From Streptomyces liangshanensis (lineage in GTDB: Bacteria > Actinomycetota > Actinomycetes > Streptomycetales > Streptomycetaceae): DNA of 64,000 nucleotides. Both the position numbers and the translations under genes were made by a program. The notes under the pieces were generated by a model. That model worked only from the letters and a program-made list of their open reading frames with translations, was not told the origin of the DNA and did not search any database. The stretch is taken from NCBI RefSeq assembly GCF_011694815.1, contig NZ_CP050177.1:5620001-5684000 (forward strand). The letters run 5' to 3'. This document shows, piece by piece, positions 1 to 8,672 of this stretch. Position 1 is the first letter of the stretch. Each line of letters starts with the position of its first letter.

Positions 1-700
1 GCGGCTGGGGTACGTACGCGGGGGCGGCGGGCGGCTGGACGGCCGTCACCGGGCCCGGTCCCGGCCAAGCGGCGGTCGCCTGATCGTCGGGGGAGGGCGC
101 GGCCGGCTCCGGGGCGGAGTCGGCGGGATCGGCCGTGTCGTCCACGGAGACGCCGAACGCCGTCGCCAGGCCGATCAGACCGCTCAGGTAGCCCTGCCCC
201 ACCGCCCGGAACTTCCAGGCGTCCCCGCGCCGGTACAGCTCGCCGCAGATGACCGCGGTCTCGTCGCCCGTCTCCGGCTGGACGTCGAACACGGCCAGCG
301 GCTCGCCGTCGGCCACGTGGGCGTCGTACAGCAGGATCCGCAGGTCACGCACCTGCCGGAAGGTGCCCGCCTCCTCGCCGTCGTCGTCGCAGGACGCCGC
401 GAGGACCACTTGGTCCACCGAGCGGTCGAGCGCGCCGAGGTCCGCCTCGACGGAGTCGGTCAGCCCCTCGCTGACCTGCTTCTTCGACAGCCGCCTGACC
501 AGCCCGGAGGGGTGGCGGGGCTGGTTGTAGAACACGAAGTCGTCGTCCGAACGCACCCGGCCGTCGGTCCCGAGCAACAGGGCCGAGGCGTCCACGTCGG
601 GGACCCCGGTGCCCGGGGACCAGCGCAGCACGGCCCGTACGGCGGTGGCGTCGAGCGGGACGTTCGAGCCCTTCAGCATCGCGTGCGTCATGCGGGCCAT
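1..700 (-). CDS. TerD-family tellurium/stress response protein (cut by window start)
   Basis: The first about 185 residues form a TerD domain, a calcium-binding fold of the bacterial Ter stress system. The recognisable motifs are [20 protein letters not shown] near residues 42-61 and [19 protein letters not shown] near 145-163, which include the paired acidic residues that bind metal in the family. A Pro/Ala/Asp-rich linker follows and runs off the window, so the C-terminus is not seen. I chose the ATG at 700 because a GGAAGG ribosome-binding site lies just upstream; a second ATG at 691 is possible. It is divergent from the lyase-phosphoribosyltransferase-HAD operon at 878-5642, and published comparative genomics links TerD proteins to such modules. 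Linker-bearing TerD proteins are usually cytoplasmic or membrane-associated scaffolds, but the function here is inferred. Confidence 0.9.
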   Translation of the reverse strand, partial: MARMTHAMLKGSNVPLDATAVRAVLRWSPGTGVPDVDASALLLGTDGRVRSDDDFVFYNQPRHPSGLVRRLSKKQVSEGLTDSVEADLGALDRSVDQVVLAASCDDDGEEAGTFRQVRDLRILLYDAHVADGEPLAVFDVQPETGDETAVICGELYRRGDAWKFRAVGQGYLSGLIGLATAFGVSVDDTADPADSAPEPAAPSPDDQATAAWPGPGPVTAVQPPAAPAYVPQP

Positions 701-805
701 CCTGCCTTCCCCAGGGCGGCGGGGACAACGTGGGATCGGGCTCCATGTCCAGGACACAGGCACGAAGCGGACGAGTTACCTGGATTTCACGCACACGGGG
801 AACTC

Positions 806-832
806 TTGACACCTGTCCATACGTACTATTAC
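806..832 (+). promoter_or_regulatory. Probable -35/-10 promoter for the lyase operon
   Basis: A perfect TTGACA at 806-811 is followed after 15 bp by TATTAC at 827-832, about 45 bp before the ATG at 878. The spacing is slightly short for a principal-sigma promoter, but both hexamers stand out in an otherwise GC-rich divergent spacer. Confidence 0.45.
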
Positions 833-877
833 CGGCCACATGTCCAACCGGCCACACCGGCAGTTCGGGGGATTCAC

Positions 878-2041
878 ATGCGTCATTTCGGGCATATCCC
901 GCCCACTGCCCGCGAGGGCCTCTTCCATCAGCAGCCGTGCGAGTTCACCGCCGACTCGCCTGCCCGCGTCATGTCGGCCGCCCTCGGGGCGACGCTCTAC
1001 AGCCCGGCGACGCGCCCGCGCCTCGCCGACGACGTGATCAAACAACACCGCTCGGGAGTCGTCTCCATGGTGTTGTGCCTGGAGGACTCCATCGACGACT
1101 CGGAAGTCGAGGCCGGCGAGGACAACCTCGTCCGGCAGTTCGCCGACCTCGAGACGCGCGGGGAAGAACTGCCGCTGCTCTTCATCCGCGTCCGCGAGCC
1201 GGAGCAGATCCCGGACCTCGTGGCCCGGATCGGACCCGCCGCCCGGCTGCTGTCCGGATTTGTACTCCCCAAGTTCACCGCCGAGCGCGGCACGCCCTTC
1301 CTGGAGGCGATCGCCGACACCGAGGAACGCACCGGCCGCCGGCTCTTCGCCATGCCCGTCCTCGAATCGCCCGAGCTGCTCCACCTGGAGACCAGGGCCG
1401 AGACACTCGCCGGCATCGCCGGGATCGTCGACAAGTACCGCGAGCGGGTCCTCGCCCTGCGCCTGGGCGTCACCGATTTCTGCTCCGCGTACGGCCTGCG
1501 CCGCTCGCCCGACATGACGGCGTACGACGTACGGATCGTCGCCGGGATCATCGAGGACGTCGTGAACGTCCTGGGCCGCGCCGACGGCACGGGCTTCACC
1601 GTCACCGGGCCCGTCTGGGAGTACTTCCGCACCCAGGAGCGCATGTTCAAGCCCCAGCTGCGCCGCAGCCCCTTCCAGGAGGGGCGCGCCGAGGAACTGC
1701 GCACCGCCCTCATCGAGCACGACCTGGACGGGCTGCTGCGCGAGATCGAGCTGGACCGGGCCAACGGCCTCCAGGGCAAGACCTGCATCCACCCCTCGCA
1801 CGTGCTGCCCGTGCACGCGCTGTCGGTGGTCAGCCACGAGGAGTTCTCGGACGCGCAGGACATCCTGCGCCCCGAGCGCGGCGGGGGCGGGGTGCTGCGC
1901 TCGGCGTACACGAACAAGATGAACGAGGTGAAGCCCCACCGCGCGTGGGCCGAACGCACCCTCCAGCGCGCCGAGGTCTTCGGTGTCGCGCGCGAGGACG
2001 TCGGCTTCGTGGAGCTGCTCACCGCCGGCCTCGCGGAGTGA
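878..2041 (+). CDS. HpcH/HpaI aldolase / CitE-like lyase family protein
   Basis: A 387-residue TIM-barrel protein of the HpcH/HpaI-CitE superfamily, enzymes that cleave or form C-C bonds on CoA esters or keto acids. Visible signatures are VLCLEDSI near residue 62, LLFIRVREP near 102, PVLESPELL with the probable metal-binding Glu, and LRLGVTDFCSAYG with the probable metal-binding Asp. The ATG at 878 has a GGGGGA site 6-11 bp upstream. Longer upstream frames lack a ribosome-binding site and overlap the divergent TerD gene. It is first in an operon with the PRTase/StiP and HAD genes, which points to a step in making the proposed Ter-associated nucleotide-like compound. The substrate is not known. 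Confidence 0.88.
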   Translation: MRHFGHIPPTAREGLFHQQPCEFTADSPARVMSAALGATLYSPATRPRLADDVIKQHRSGVVSMVLCLEDSIDDSEVEAGEDNLVRQFADLETRGEELPLLFIRVREPEQIPDLVARIGPAARLLSGFVLPKFTAERGTPFLEAIADTEERTGRRLFAMPVLESPELLHLETRAETLAGIAGIVDKYRERVLALRLGVTDFCSAYGLRRSPDMTAYDVRIVAGIIEDVVNVLGRADGTGFTVTGPVWEYFRTQERMFKPQLRRSPFQEGRAEELRTALIEHDLDGLLREIELDRANGLQGKTCIHPSHVLPVHALSVVSHEEFSDAQDILRPERGGGGVLRSAYTNKMNEVKPHRAWAERTLQRAEVFGVAREDVGFVELLTAGLAE

Positions 2042-2054
2042 GCGGGGGGTTCGG

Positions 2055-2087
2055 AACGACACGTGATCCGTCAACGACACGTGATCC
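2055..2087. repeat. Two direct copies of a 15-bp sequence, 18-bp period
   Basis: AACGACACGTGATCC occurs exactly at 2055-2069 and again at 2073-2087, filling the 71-bp gap between the lyase and phosphoribosyltransferase genes. Each copy contains the palindrome CACGTG. The arrangement resembles a tandem operator, or it may be a simple slippage product; a regulatory role is inference. Confidence 0.6.
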
Positions 2088-2112
2088 TGTAGGGAAGGAA
2101 GAGAGCGCCGGA

Positions 2113-4761
2113 ATGGTGTGGTCGGGTACGTGGGTCGCCGAACGGCTGGGAGTCGAGCTCGCGGACGGGGTCGGGGGCGGTGCCCCGGACGGCCTCGCGG
2201 ACGGCTCGGCGGGCGGTGGCGCGAGCCTGCGGGACCTGCTCGGTCTGGCCCTGCGGCGCAACCCCAAGCGGGCCCACCTCCTCGTCTCCAACGTGCTGGG
2301 CAAACACGTGCCGCAGCACCCCGGACTCGTATACGGCACGGGCGTCCGCCTCGGCGAGCGGGTCCGCGCGCTCCTCGGCCCCGACGTCTCCCGGGCCCTG
2401 GTGCTCGGGTACGCGGAGACCGCGACCGGCCTCGGGCACGCCGTCGCGGACGGGGTGCGGGACGCGCCGTACCTGCACTCGACCCGCCGCCCGGTGCCGG
2501 GCGTCGCGCGCGCGGGCGGCTTCGAGGAGTCGCACTCGCACGCGACCTCGCACCTCCTGCTGCCCGAGGACCCGGCCGCGCTCGCCGGGGACGGGCCGCT
2601 GGTGCTCGTGGACGACGAGTTCTCGACCGGCAACACCGTCCTGAACACCATCAGGGACCTCCACGCGCGCTACCCCCGCTCCTGGTACGTCATCGTCGCG
2701 CTGGTCGACATGCGCTCGGCGGCGGACCAGGGGCGGCTGGCAGAGTTCGCGGGGGAGATCGGGGCGCGGGTCGACCTGATCGCCCTGGCGTCGGGCACGG
2801 TCGTGCTGCCGGACGGCGTGCTGGCGAAGGGGCAGGCGCTGGTGGCGCGGTACGAGGAGAGCGTGGCGGCCGAGCAGGGCGTGGCGGCCGGGGAGGGTGC
2901 GGCGGCCGGGGAGGCCGGTCCCTCCGCCGTCCGGCCCACGGGGGGTGCCACCGTGACCCGGGTGGACCTCGGCTGGCCCGAGGGGCTGCCCGACGGCGGC
3001 CGGCACGGCTTCACCCCCGCCCACCGCACCCGGCTGGAGTCCGCCCTGCCTCGCATGGCGGCCGGCGTCGCCGCCGAGCTGGGCGGCGCCCGGAGCGTGC
3101 TCGTCCTCGGCTTCGAGGAGCTGATGTACGCGCCGCTGCGGCTGGCCGAGGAGCTGGAACGTACGCTGCCCGCCCCCACCGAGGTCCGCTACTCGACCAC
3201 CACCCGCTCGCCCGTCCTCGCCGTGGACGACCCCGGGTACGCGATACGGACCAGCCTGGTCTTCCCCGCCCACGACACTGCGGCCTTCCCGTCCGGCGAG
3301 GACGGCGGTGCTGTCGGCGGGGACGGCGACCGGTACGCGTACAACGTCGCCGGCGGCGGCTTCGACGCGGTGGTCGCCGTCGTCGACTCCCTGGCCGACT
3401 CCACCGAACTGCACGCTCCCGACGGCCTGTTGGCCCGGCTCGCGGCGCACGTCCCCCGCGTGGTGCTGGCGGTCGTCCCCACGTACCTGCCCACCTCCGC
3501 CGATCCGCCCGGCCACCTCCCCCCACCCGCGAACCACCCCGAACGGCAGGAACGCCCCATGCTGTCCGAGCCCTCCTCCGAGGCCTCCTCCGAGCCTTCC
3601 TCCCCGGCCCGCGCCGCGCGCCCGGCCCAGCCCCTGCGCGGCCCCGCCTTCTCCTCGTACGCGGCCGACGAGGTCGGCTGGCTCCTCCAGGACCTCTCCG
3701 ACGTGGAGCTGGAGGCCCCCACCGAGGAGCGCGAGGAGGCGATACAGAGCGGTGGCGCGCACTACGCCGAGTCGCTGCCCGTCGAGTACCAGCCCAGCGA
3801 GCAGTACCAGGAACTGTTCCGGGCCGCCCTGGAGACCTCGGCCGCCCGGATCGCCCGCGCCGTCGGCACGGTCACCGAGACCGTCCTCGCCGAGCGCTCC
3901 CCGCGCCCCGTCCTGGTCTCCCTGGCCCGTGCGGGCACCCCCGTCGGCGTCCTGATGCGCCGCTGGGCCCGGCGGCGGCACGGCCTGGACCTGCCGCACT
4001 ACGCGGTGTCCATCGTGCGCGGCCGGGGCATCGACGCCAACGCCGTCCGCTGGCTGGCCGCCCACCACGACCCGGCCGACGTCGTGTTCGTCGACGGCTG
4101 GACCGGCAAGGGCGCCATCACCCGCGAACTGGCCGAGGCGCTGGGCGCGTTCGAGGGCTTCGACCCCGAGATCGCGGTGCTCGCGGACCCGGGCGGCTGC
4201 GTCCGGACGTACGGCACCCGGGAGGACTTCCTCATCCCCTCCGCGTGCCTCAACTCGACGGTCTCCGGGCTCATCTCGCGTACGGTCCTCCGGTCCGACC
4301 TGGTCGGCCCCGACGACTTCCACGGCGCGAAGTACTACCGCGAGCTCGCCGGCGCCGACGTCTCGGGGCTCTTCCTGGACCGCGTCGAGGCCCGCTTCGA
4401 CGAGGTCGTGCCCGCCGTGGACGCGGAGGTCAAGGACCTGCTCGCGGCGGACCGGGCCCCCACCTGGGAGGGCTGGGCGGCGGTCGAGCGCATCAGCGAG
4501 GAGTACGGCATCCACGACGTGAACCTGGTGAAGCCGGGCGTCGGCGAGACCACGCGGGTGCTGCTGCGCCGCGTCCCGTGGAAGATCCTGGCCAGGACCG
4601 GGGCGGGGGCGGACCTGCACCACGTCCGGCTCCTCGCCGAGCAGCGCGGGGTGCCGGTGGAGGAGGTCGACGGGCTGCCGTACACCTGCGTCGGCCTGAT
4701 CCACCCGCACTTCACGCGGGGCGCGACGGGGGCGGACGGCAAGGCGGTGGCGGGGCGGTGA
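2113..4761 (+). CDS. Phosphoribosyltransferase-TRSP and StiP/PELOTA protein in one frame
   Basis: An 882-codon open frame containing what are usually two proteins. Residues about 40-300 are a phosphoribosyltransferase with the PRPP loop VLVDDEFSTGNT near 163-174. Residues about 300-470 are a TRSP domain with its name-giving TTTRSP motif near 362. After a Pro/Ser-rich linker, residues 483-882 match the StiP (stress-induced protein) family: a second PRTase-like loop VVFVDGWTGKGAI near 657, then a PELOTA-like RNA-binding domain around 790-875. The first ATG at 2113 follows GGGAAGGAAG. An internal ATG at 3559 has its own GGCAGGAA site 6 bp upstream and would start a normal-length StiP, so two polypeptides may be made. 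Both halves belong to the Ter-associated metabolite module; the reaction is unproven. Confidence 0.82.
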   Translation: MVWSGTWVAERLGVELADGVGGGAPDGLADGSAGGGASLRDLLGLALRRNPKRAHLLVSNVLGKHVPQHPGLVYGTGVRLGERVRALLGPDVSRALVLGYAETATGLGHAVADGVRDAPYLHSTRRPVPGVARAGGFEESHSHATSHLLLPEDPAALAGDGPLVLVDDEFSTGNTVLNTIRDLHARYPRSWYVIVALVDMRSAADQGRLAEFAGEIGARVDLIALASGTVVLPDGVLAKGQALVARYEESVAAEQGVAAGEGAAAGEAGPSAVRPTGGATVTRVDLGWPEGLPDGGRHGFTPAHRTRLESALPRMAAGVAAELGGARSVLVLGFEELMYAPLRLAEELERTLPAPTEVRYSTTTRSPVLAVDDPGYAIRTSLVFPAHDTAAFPSGEDGGAVGGDGDRYAYNVAGGGFDAVVAVVDSLADSTELHAPDGLLARLAAHVPRVVLAVVPTYLPTSADPPGHLPPPANHPERQERPMLSEPSSEASSEPSSPARAARPAQPLRGPAFSSYAADEVGWLLQDLSDVELEAPTEEREEAIQSGGAHYAESLPVEYQPSEQYQELFRAALETSAARIARAVGTVTETVLAERSPRPVLVSLARAGTPVGVLMRRWARRRHGLDLPHYAVSIVRGRGIDANAVRWLAAHHDPADVVFVDGWTGKGAITRELAEALGAFEGFDPEIAVLADPGGCVRTYGTREDFLIPSACLNSTVSGLISRTVLRSDLVGPDDFHGAKYYRELAGADVSGLFLDRVEARFDEVVPAVDAEVKDLLAADRAPTWEGWAAVERISEEYGIHDVNLVKPGVGETTRVLLRRVPWKILARTGAGADLHHVRLLAEQRGVPVEEVDGLPYTCVGLIHPHFTRGATGADGKAVAGR

Positions 4762-5642
4762 ACGTCTCACCGGGCCTTGAGCCGGCCGCCGGGGTGAACT
4801 CCCCCGACAGGGCTACGACGTTGGTCGCCAGCGACCTCGACAGGACCCTCATCTACTCGACCGGGGCCCTCCAGCTCACCATGCCCGACGCGCTGGCCCC
4901 CCGGCTGCTCTGCGTCGAGGTCTACGGGAGCAAACCGCTCTCGTACATGACGGAGACGGCGGCCGGGCTGCTGGACCGGCTCGCCCGTACCACCGTGTTC
5001 GTACCCACCACAACCCGTACCCGCGAGCAGTACGGCCGTGTCCGGCTTCCCGGCCCCGCACCCCGGTTCGCCATCTGCGCCAACGGCGGACACCTGCTGG
5101 TCGACGGGGTGTCGGACCCGGCGTGGCAGGCGCTGGTCGCGGGCCGGCTGGCCGACGAGTGCGCGTCCCTGGCGGAGGTGCGCGCCCACCTGCTCGCGGT
5201 GTCCGACCCCGCCTGGCTCCTCAAGGAGCGCGTCGCGGAAGACCTGTTCGCGTATCTCGTCGTCGACCGGACGCTGCTGCCGGAAGGCTGGGTGCAGGCG
5301 CTGGCGGAGTGGGCGGGGCCGCGCGGCTGGACGGTGTCCCTCCAGGGGCGCAAGATCTACGCCGTACCGCGACCGCTCACCAAGAGCGCCGCGATGCGGG
5401 AGGTGGCGCGCCGCACCGGCGCCGAACTGACCCTCGCGGCCGGGGACTCGCTCCTCGACGCGGACCTGCTGCTGGCGGCCGACCACGGCTGGCGCCCGGG
5501 CCACGGCGAACTGGCCGACTCGGGCTGGAGCGCCCCGCACGTGGAGAACCTTCCGCAGGCGGGGGTGGCGGCGGGCGAGGAGATCCTCCGCCGCGTCCTC
5601 GCGGCAACGGGGGCGCAGCCGGTGCTCGACGGGGCGGGCTGA
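4758..5642 (+). CDS. HAD-superfamily hydrolase of the Ter module
   Basis: A 294-residue HAD phosphatase. The nucleophile motif is DLDRTL near residue 25, and GDSLLDADLL near residue 230 supplies the acidic metal-binding motif. The GTG start overlaps the previous stop as GTGA (4758-4761), so it is translationally coupled to the PRTase/StiP gene. HAD proteins of this subfamily are a fixed member of the TerD-associated operon and are thought to dephosphorylate an intermediate of the nucleoside-like product. The ATP-grasp gene that often completes the set does not follow; the next gene is an unrelated FmdB protein on the other strand. Confidence 0.85.
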   Translation: MNVSPGLEPAAGVNSPDRATTLVASDLDRTLIYSTGALQLTMPDALAPRLLCVEVYGSKPLSYMTETAAGLLDRLARTTVFVPTTTRTREQYGRVRLPGPAPRFAICANGGHLLVDGVSDPAWQALVAGRLADECASLAEVRAHLLAVSDPAWLLKERVAEDLFAYLVVDRTLLPEGWVQALAEWAGPRGWTVSLQGRKIYAVPRPLTKSAAMREVARRTGAELTLAAGDSLLDADLLLAADHGWRPGHGELADSGWSAPHVENLPQAGVAAGEEILRRVLAATGAQPVLDGAG

Positions 5643-5749
5643 GGGAGCACTTGCCGGCCGGGGAGCCAGTTCGCACGGCACCCCGGCCCGCCGCCCCACG
5701 GCCTTCGGCCCTCCTCGGCCTTCGGGCCCGCCACGGCCTTCGGCTTCCC

Positions 5750-5971
5750 TCAGGCGCAGCAGCCCCCGCCGCAGCAACCGCCTCCGCCGCCCGCCGAGGG
5801 GGCGGGGGCGTCGCTGCCCTTGGCGGCGCCGCCGACGGCGACGGTGGAGAGCAGTTTCACGGTGTCCTCGTGGCCTGAGGGGCACATCGCGGGGGCGGCG
5901 GACTGTGACATCGGCCGACGGAGCTCGAAGGTGTTCCCACAGGAGCGGCAGCGGTACTCGTAGCGAGGCAT
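5750..5971 (-). CDS. FmdB-family zinc-ribbon protein
   Basis: A 73-residue protein beginning MPRYEYRCRSCGNTFE, the standard opening of FmdB-type zinc ribbons. The first Cys pair is CRSC and the second metal pair is CPSGH, where the usual second Cys is replaced by His. The tail is a Gly run ending in GGGGGCCGGGCCA, four extra cysteines typical of streptomycete members. The family was named after a putative regulator of formamidase genes; its molecular role is still unclear. The start at 5971 is the only sensible one because the ribbon begins at residue 3. Confidence 0.85.
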   Translation of the reverse strand: MPRYEYRCRSCGNTFELRRPMSQSAAPAMCPSGHEDTVKLLSTVAVGGAAKGSDAPAPSAGGGGGCCGGGCCA

Positions 5972-6015
5972 GCGCCCAGGCTAGCGGGCGCACCTCCCGC
6001 GGGCGCGCGGTCCGC

Positions 6016-6609
6016 TCATCCCACGCCCGCCCGGTGGCGGCCGCCCCTGGCCCTGCGGCGCTGTTCCCGCTCGGCCTGTTCCGGGTGGCGGGCCCGCCAG
6101 TACGGGTTGTCGTGCGGGAGGCCGCCGCTGACTCTCCCGTACATCCCGAAGAACATCAGCAACACACCCACCACAAAGCTGAAGAGCACGTTCTGCATCC
6201 GGAACGCCAGGAAGTTGTGGCCGCTGTCGAGCAGGGCCAGGTTGACGAAGCCGCTCCCGATGAAGACCACCCCGAAGAACGCGTTCAGCGTCGAGGCGAC
6301 GTTCCCGCCGATGACCATGCCGGCGAAGAGGATCACGCCCACGCAGATCGAGATGACGCTGAGGGTGCCGTTGGTGTTCAGGCCGGCGACCGTGTCACCG
6401 CCCGTCGAGAAGAAGCCGATCTGGTCGACCAGCCCGAGGATCCCGAAGACGAGCAGCACCAGGCCGATCAGTCCGGCGCCGACGCGGTAGACCTGGTTGA
6501 GCTTGTGGTCCACGGGGAGCGCCTCGTCGATCAGCACCCGCCGCCGAGGCCTGGCCCGGAGCGGCCCGGGGGAGCCGGTCCGCCGTGACCGGAGCGAAGA
6601 CAGAGCCAT
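6016..6609 (-). CDS. DUF4383-type four-helix membrane protein
   Basis: A 197-residue membrane protein of the DUF4383 type. After a basic N-terminus it has the family opening LPVDHKLNQVYRVGAG, followed by four hydrophobic helices, and ends with a charged tail beginning DNPYWRARHPEQ. The ATG at 6609 has GGAGG with 7-bp spacing. An ATG 15 bp further upstream has no ribosome-binding site and would place that site inside the gene. Function unknown; it stands alone, downstream of the repeat-rich gap. Confidence 0.8.
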   Translation of the reverse strand: MALSSLRSRRTGSPGPLRARPRRRVLIDEALPVDHKLNQVYRVGAGLIGLVLLVFGILGLVDQIGFFSTGGDTVAGLNTNGTLSVISICVGVILFAGMVIGGNVASTLNAFFGVVFIGSGFVNLALLDSGHNFLAFRMQNVLFSFVVGVLLMFFGMYGRVSGGLPHDNPYWRARHPEQAEREQRRRARGGRHRAGVG

Positions 6610-7234
6610 ACGTGACCTCCACACCCCCCACCCCCACCATCCGCCCCCCTCACAGGCCCCACAAGTCGGGCGCCCCGCCCCATGCCCCAGCCGCCCCCTA
6701 CCCGACCGCCGGGCCCCGGGGGGATACCGGCCTCACACGTCCAGGCTCAGCTTTACGCGGCGGTGCTCAGGCCCCCGAGGTCGGGCCGGCGCCCCAGAGC
6801 GCCTAGGCCCGCGCGGCCGGGCACGGCCCTGCGTCTCCGGGCTCACGTCCGCGCGGCCGGGCACAGGCTCCTGCTCCGGCCAGGCCCCCGCAGTGCCTGG
6901 GCTCACTGCGCCACCGCAGCCGGGCTCAGCCTTACGCGGCGGTGCTCAGGCCCGCGCAGTCTGGCTCAGGCACGCGGAGCGCCCAAGCCCAGCGGTCACG
7001 CCGCGGAGCGGCTAAGCCCAGCGGTCACGCAGGCCCTCGCAGGGCCGGGCCACCGGCCCCCGCGCATCGGGCACAGCCCCGCGGGCTGGAGGAGCCGTTC
7101 GTGCCCTCCCTCGGAGGCCGGCCCGATGCGGGACCGGTGGCTCGCACTGGACGATCGGCAGCCGCCGCCCGGCTCAGGCACCCGACCCCGCCAGCCCCCC
7201 GCAGCGCGCAAATCCCGGTCCCGGCGCCCCGCGC
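6610..7234. other. 625-bp repeat-rich intergenic region without a credible gene
   Basis: No frame on either strand here has a ribosome-binding site and a recognisable product. The region holds the upstream signals of the DUF4383 gene at its left end and several partly degenerate repeats between 6744 and 7030, listed separately. It may be a decayed gene or an expanded untranslated spacer. Confidence 0.6.
6744..7030. repeat. Cluster of dispersed and tandem short repeats
   Basis: A 30-nt unit with the core TTACGCGGCGGTGCTCAGG occurs at 6744-6773 and 6923-6952 with one mismatch. GCGCGGCCGGGCAC occurs at 6811-6824 and 6851-6864. AAGCCCAGCGGTCACGC occurs at 6985-7001 and 7014-7030. The unit GGCTCAG also recurs. 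The copies share orientation, so this is local duplication and not an inverted terminator. Confidence 0.7.
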
Positions 7235-8599
7235 CTAGGCCCCCGCCCCCCGCTCCTCGCGGATGTCCGACACCACGTGTGCCACCGACTGGCGTACCGC
7301 CTCGGTTTCCGTCAGGAAGTGCCAGTAGTCCGGATGCCGGCCCTCCAGCCCCGCCACCGCCCGGTCGAGCCGGGCCACGGAGTCGTCCAGCGGACGGGCG
7401 TGCCGTGGCTCCGGCACGCTGCGGCCCGCCATGGCCAGCCGCTGCGCGTCGCGGATCGCGAAGCGGGTGCGGTCGATCTCGTGCTGCGGGTCCTTCGCCA
7501 CGGCGTTCAGCCGCTGCAAGCGGTCCCCGGCCGCGGACACCGCCTCGTCCGTGCTGTTCAGCAGCGCCCGGACCGTGCCGAGCAGGGCCGTCGCGTCCGG
7601 CCACCGCTGCTCCGCGCGCGCCTGGCCCGCCTCCTTGAGCTTCTCCTCCGCCTGGCGGACGGTCGTCGCCGCGTGCTCGGGCACGTGCTGGAGGTCCTGC
7701 CAGCACTCCGCGGTGAACCGGCGGCGCAGCTCGCTCAGGATCGGCTCCACCGAGCCCGCGCGGGTCGTCAGCGCCTGCGCGCGGGTGCGCAGCGACACGA
7801 GCCGGCGGTCTATCTCCCTGGCCCGCTCGGGAAGTCGGTCGGCCTCGGTCCGTACCGCCTCGGCGTCCCGCAGCACCTGGTCCGCGCGCTGGAGCGTCTC
7901 CGTCACGCCGTGCTGCCCGGCGCCCTGGTTCAGCTTCGTCAGCTCGGGGCCGAGCTGGGCGAGCCGCGCGGCGAGGTCGTCGGCGCGCAGGCCGGAGGCC
8001 CGTACGGCGTCGAGCGCGTTGCTGGCCGCCAGCAGACCCTGCCGGGCCCGCTCCACGGCGGGCGCGAGCCGGGCGAGCTGGGTCTCGGCCTTGTCCAGCA
8101 ACGGCCCGAGCCCCTGCTCGAACCGGTCCAGCTCACCCTTGACCCGGTCCAGCTCGTCCTTGGCCTTCGTCAGGTCCGTACGCGCCTTGGCGACGCTCGA
8201 CGGATCCAGGCCGTCCCGGTCCAGGTCATGGGCGTCAACCGCGCTGATGTAACCGCTGCTGACCTCGTCGATCCGCCGCCCGAGGGCCGTGAAGTCGCTC
8301 ACGGCCCGCTGAGCGCTCGGCGAGCTGTCCACCGCGGTGATCGTCTCGATCGAGATCCGCAGGTCGCGCTGAGCCGTGTCCAGCTCGTAGAAAGCGGCGG
8401 CGGCGGCGTCCTTCGCGGCCTGCGCGTCGGCCCGCGCGCTCTCGCCGCGGCCCCCGAACCAGCGCCGCGTCCCCCCGCCGGCGAACGCCCCCGGCAGGAT
8501 CGCGATCGCCAGGGGCACCGGCAGCAGCAGGACCGTGAGGACATCACGGACGGCACTCGCCTTCGCTCCAACGTGCGGCTGCGCGTGTGTCGCCGTCAC
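7235..8599 (-). CDS. Single-pass membrane protein with long coiled coil, unknown function
   Basis: A 454-residue protein with one N-terminal membrane helix (about residues 15-40, VLTVLLLPVPLAIAILPGAF). About 400 residues of Ala/Arg/Leu/Glu-rich heptads follow (TKAKDELDRVKGELDRFEQG, RLAPAVERARQGL) and predict an extended coiled coil on one side of the membrane. No catalytic motif is visible. I chose the GTG at 8599, which follows GGGAGAGGG closely; an ATG at 8638 is an alternative. Similar hypothetical proteins in actinobacteria have no assigned role, and a structural or sensor role is only a guess. Downstream genes face away or are distant, so it is probably monocistronic. Confidence 0.72.
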   Translation of the reverse strand: MTATHAQPHVGAKASAVRDVLTVLLLPVPLAIAILPGAFAGGGTRRWFGGRGESARADAQAAKDAAAAAFYELDTAQRDLRISIETITAVDSSPSAQRAVSDFTALGRRIDEVSSGYISAVDAHDLDRDGLDPSSVAKARTDLTKAKDELDRVKGELDRFEQGLGPLLDKAETQLARLAPAVERARQGLLAASNALDAVRASGLRADDLAARLAQLGPELTKLNQGAGQHGVTETLQRADQVLRDAEAVRTEADRLPERAREIDRRLVSLRTRAQALTTRAGSVEPILSELRRRFTAECWQDLQHVPEHAATTVRQAEEKLKEAGQARAEQRWPDATALLGTVRALLNSTDEAVSAAGDRLQRLNAVAKDPQHEIDRTRFAIRDAQRLAMAGRSVPEPRHARPLDDSVARLDRAVAGLEGRHPDYWHFLTETEAVRQSVAHVVSDIREERGAGA

Positions 8600-8672
8600 A
8601 TCCCTCTCCCGTGCCGAGTCCGCCCTGCCCTGGACCATTCTCCCACCAGGTAAGGACGAACACACGGGTCCG

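Noticed and set aside
2071..4770. An 899-codon open frame on the minus strand opposite the PRTase/StiP gene
   Set aside because: Its composition (Gly, Arg, Val, His runs) is what a mirrored GC-rich gene gives. It has no domain and lies over a gene with clear motifs.
6682..7638. Long Pro/Arg-rich plus-strand frame through the repeat-rich gap
   Set aside because: Low-complexity, no ribosome-binding site, and it continues antisense into the coiled-coil membrane gene.
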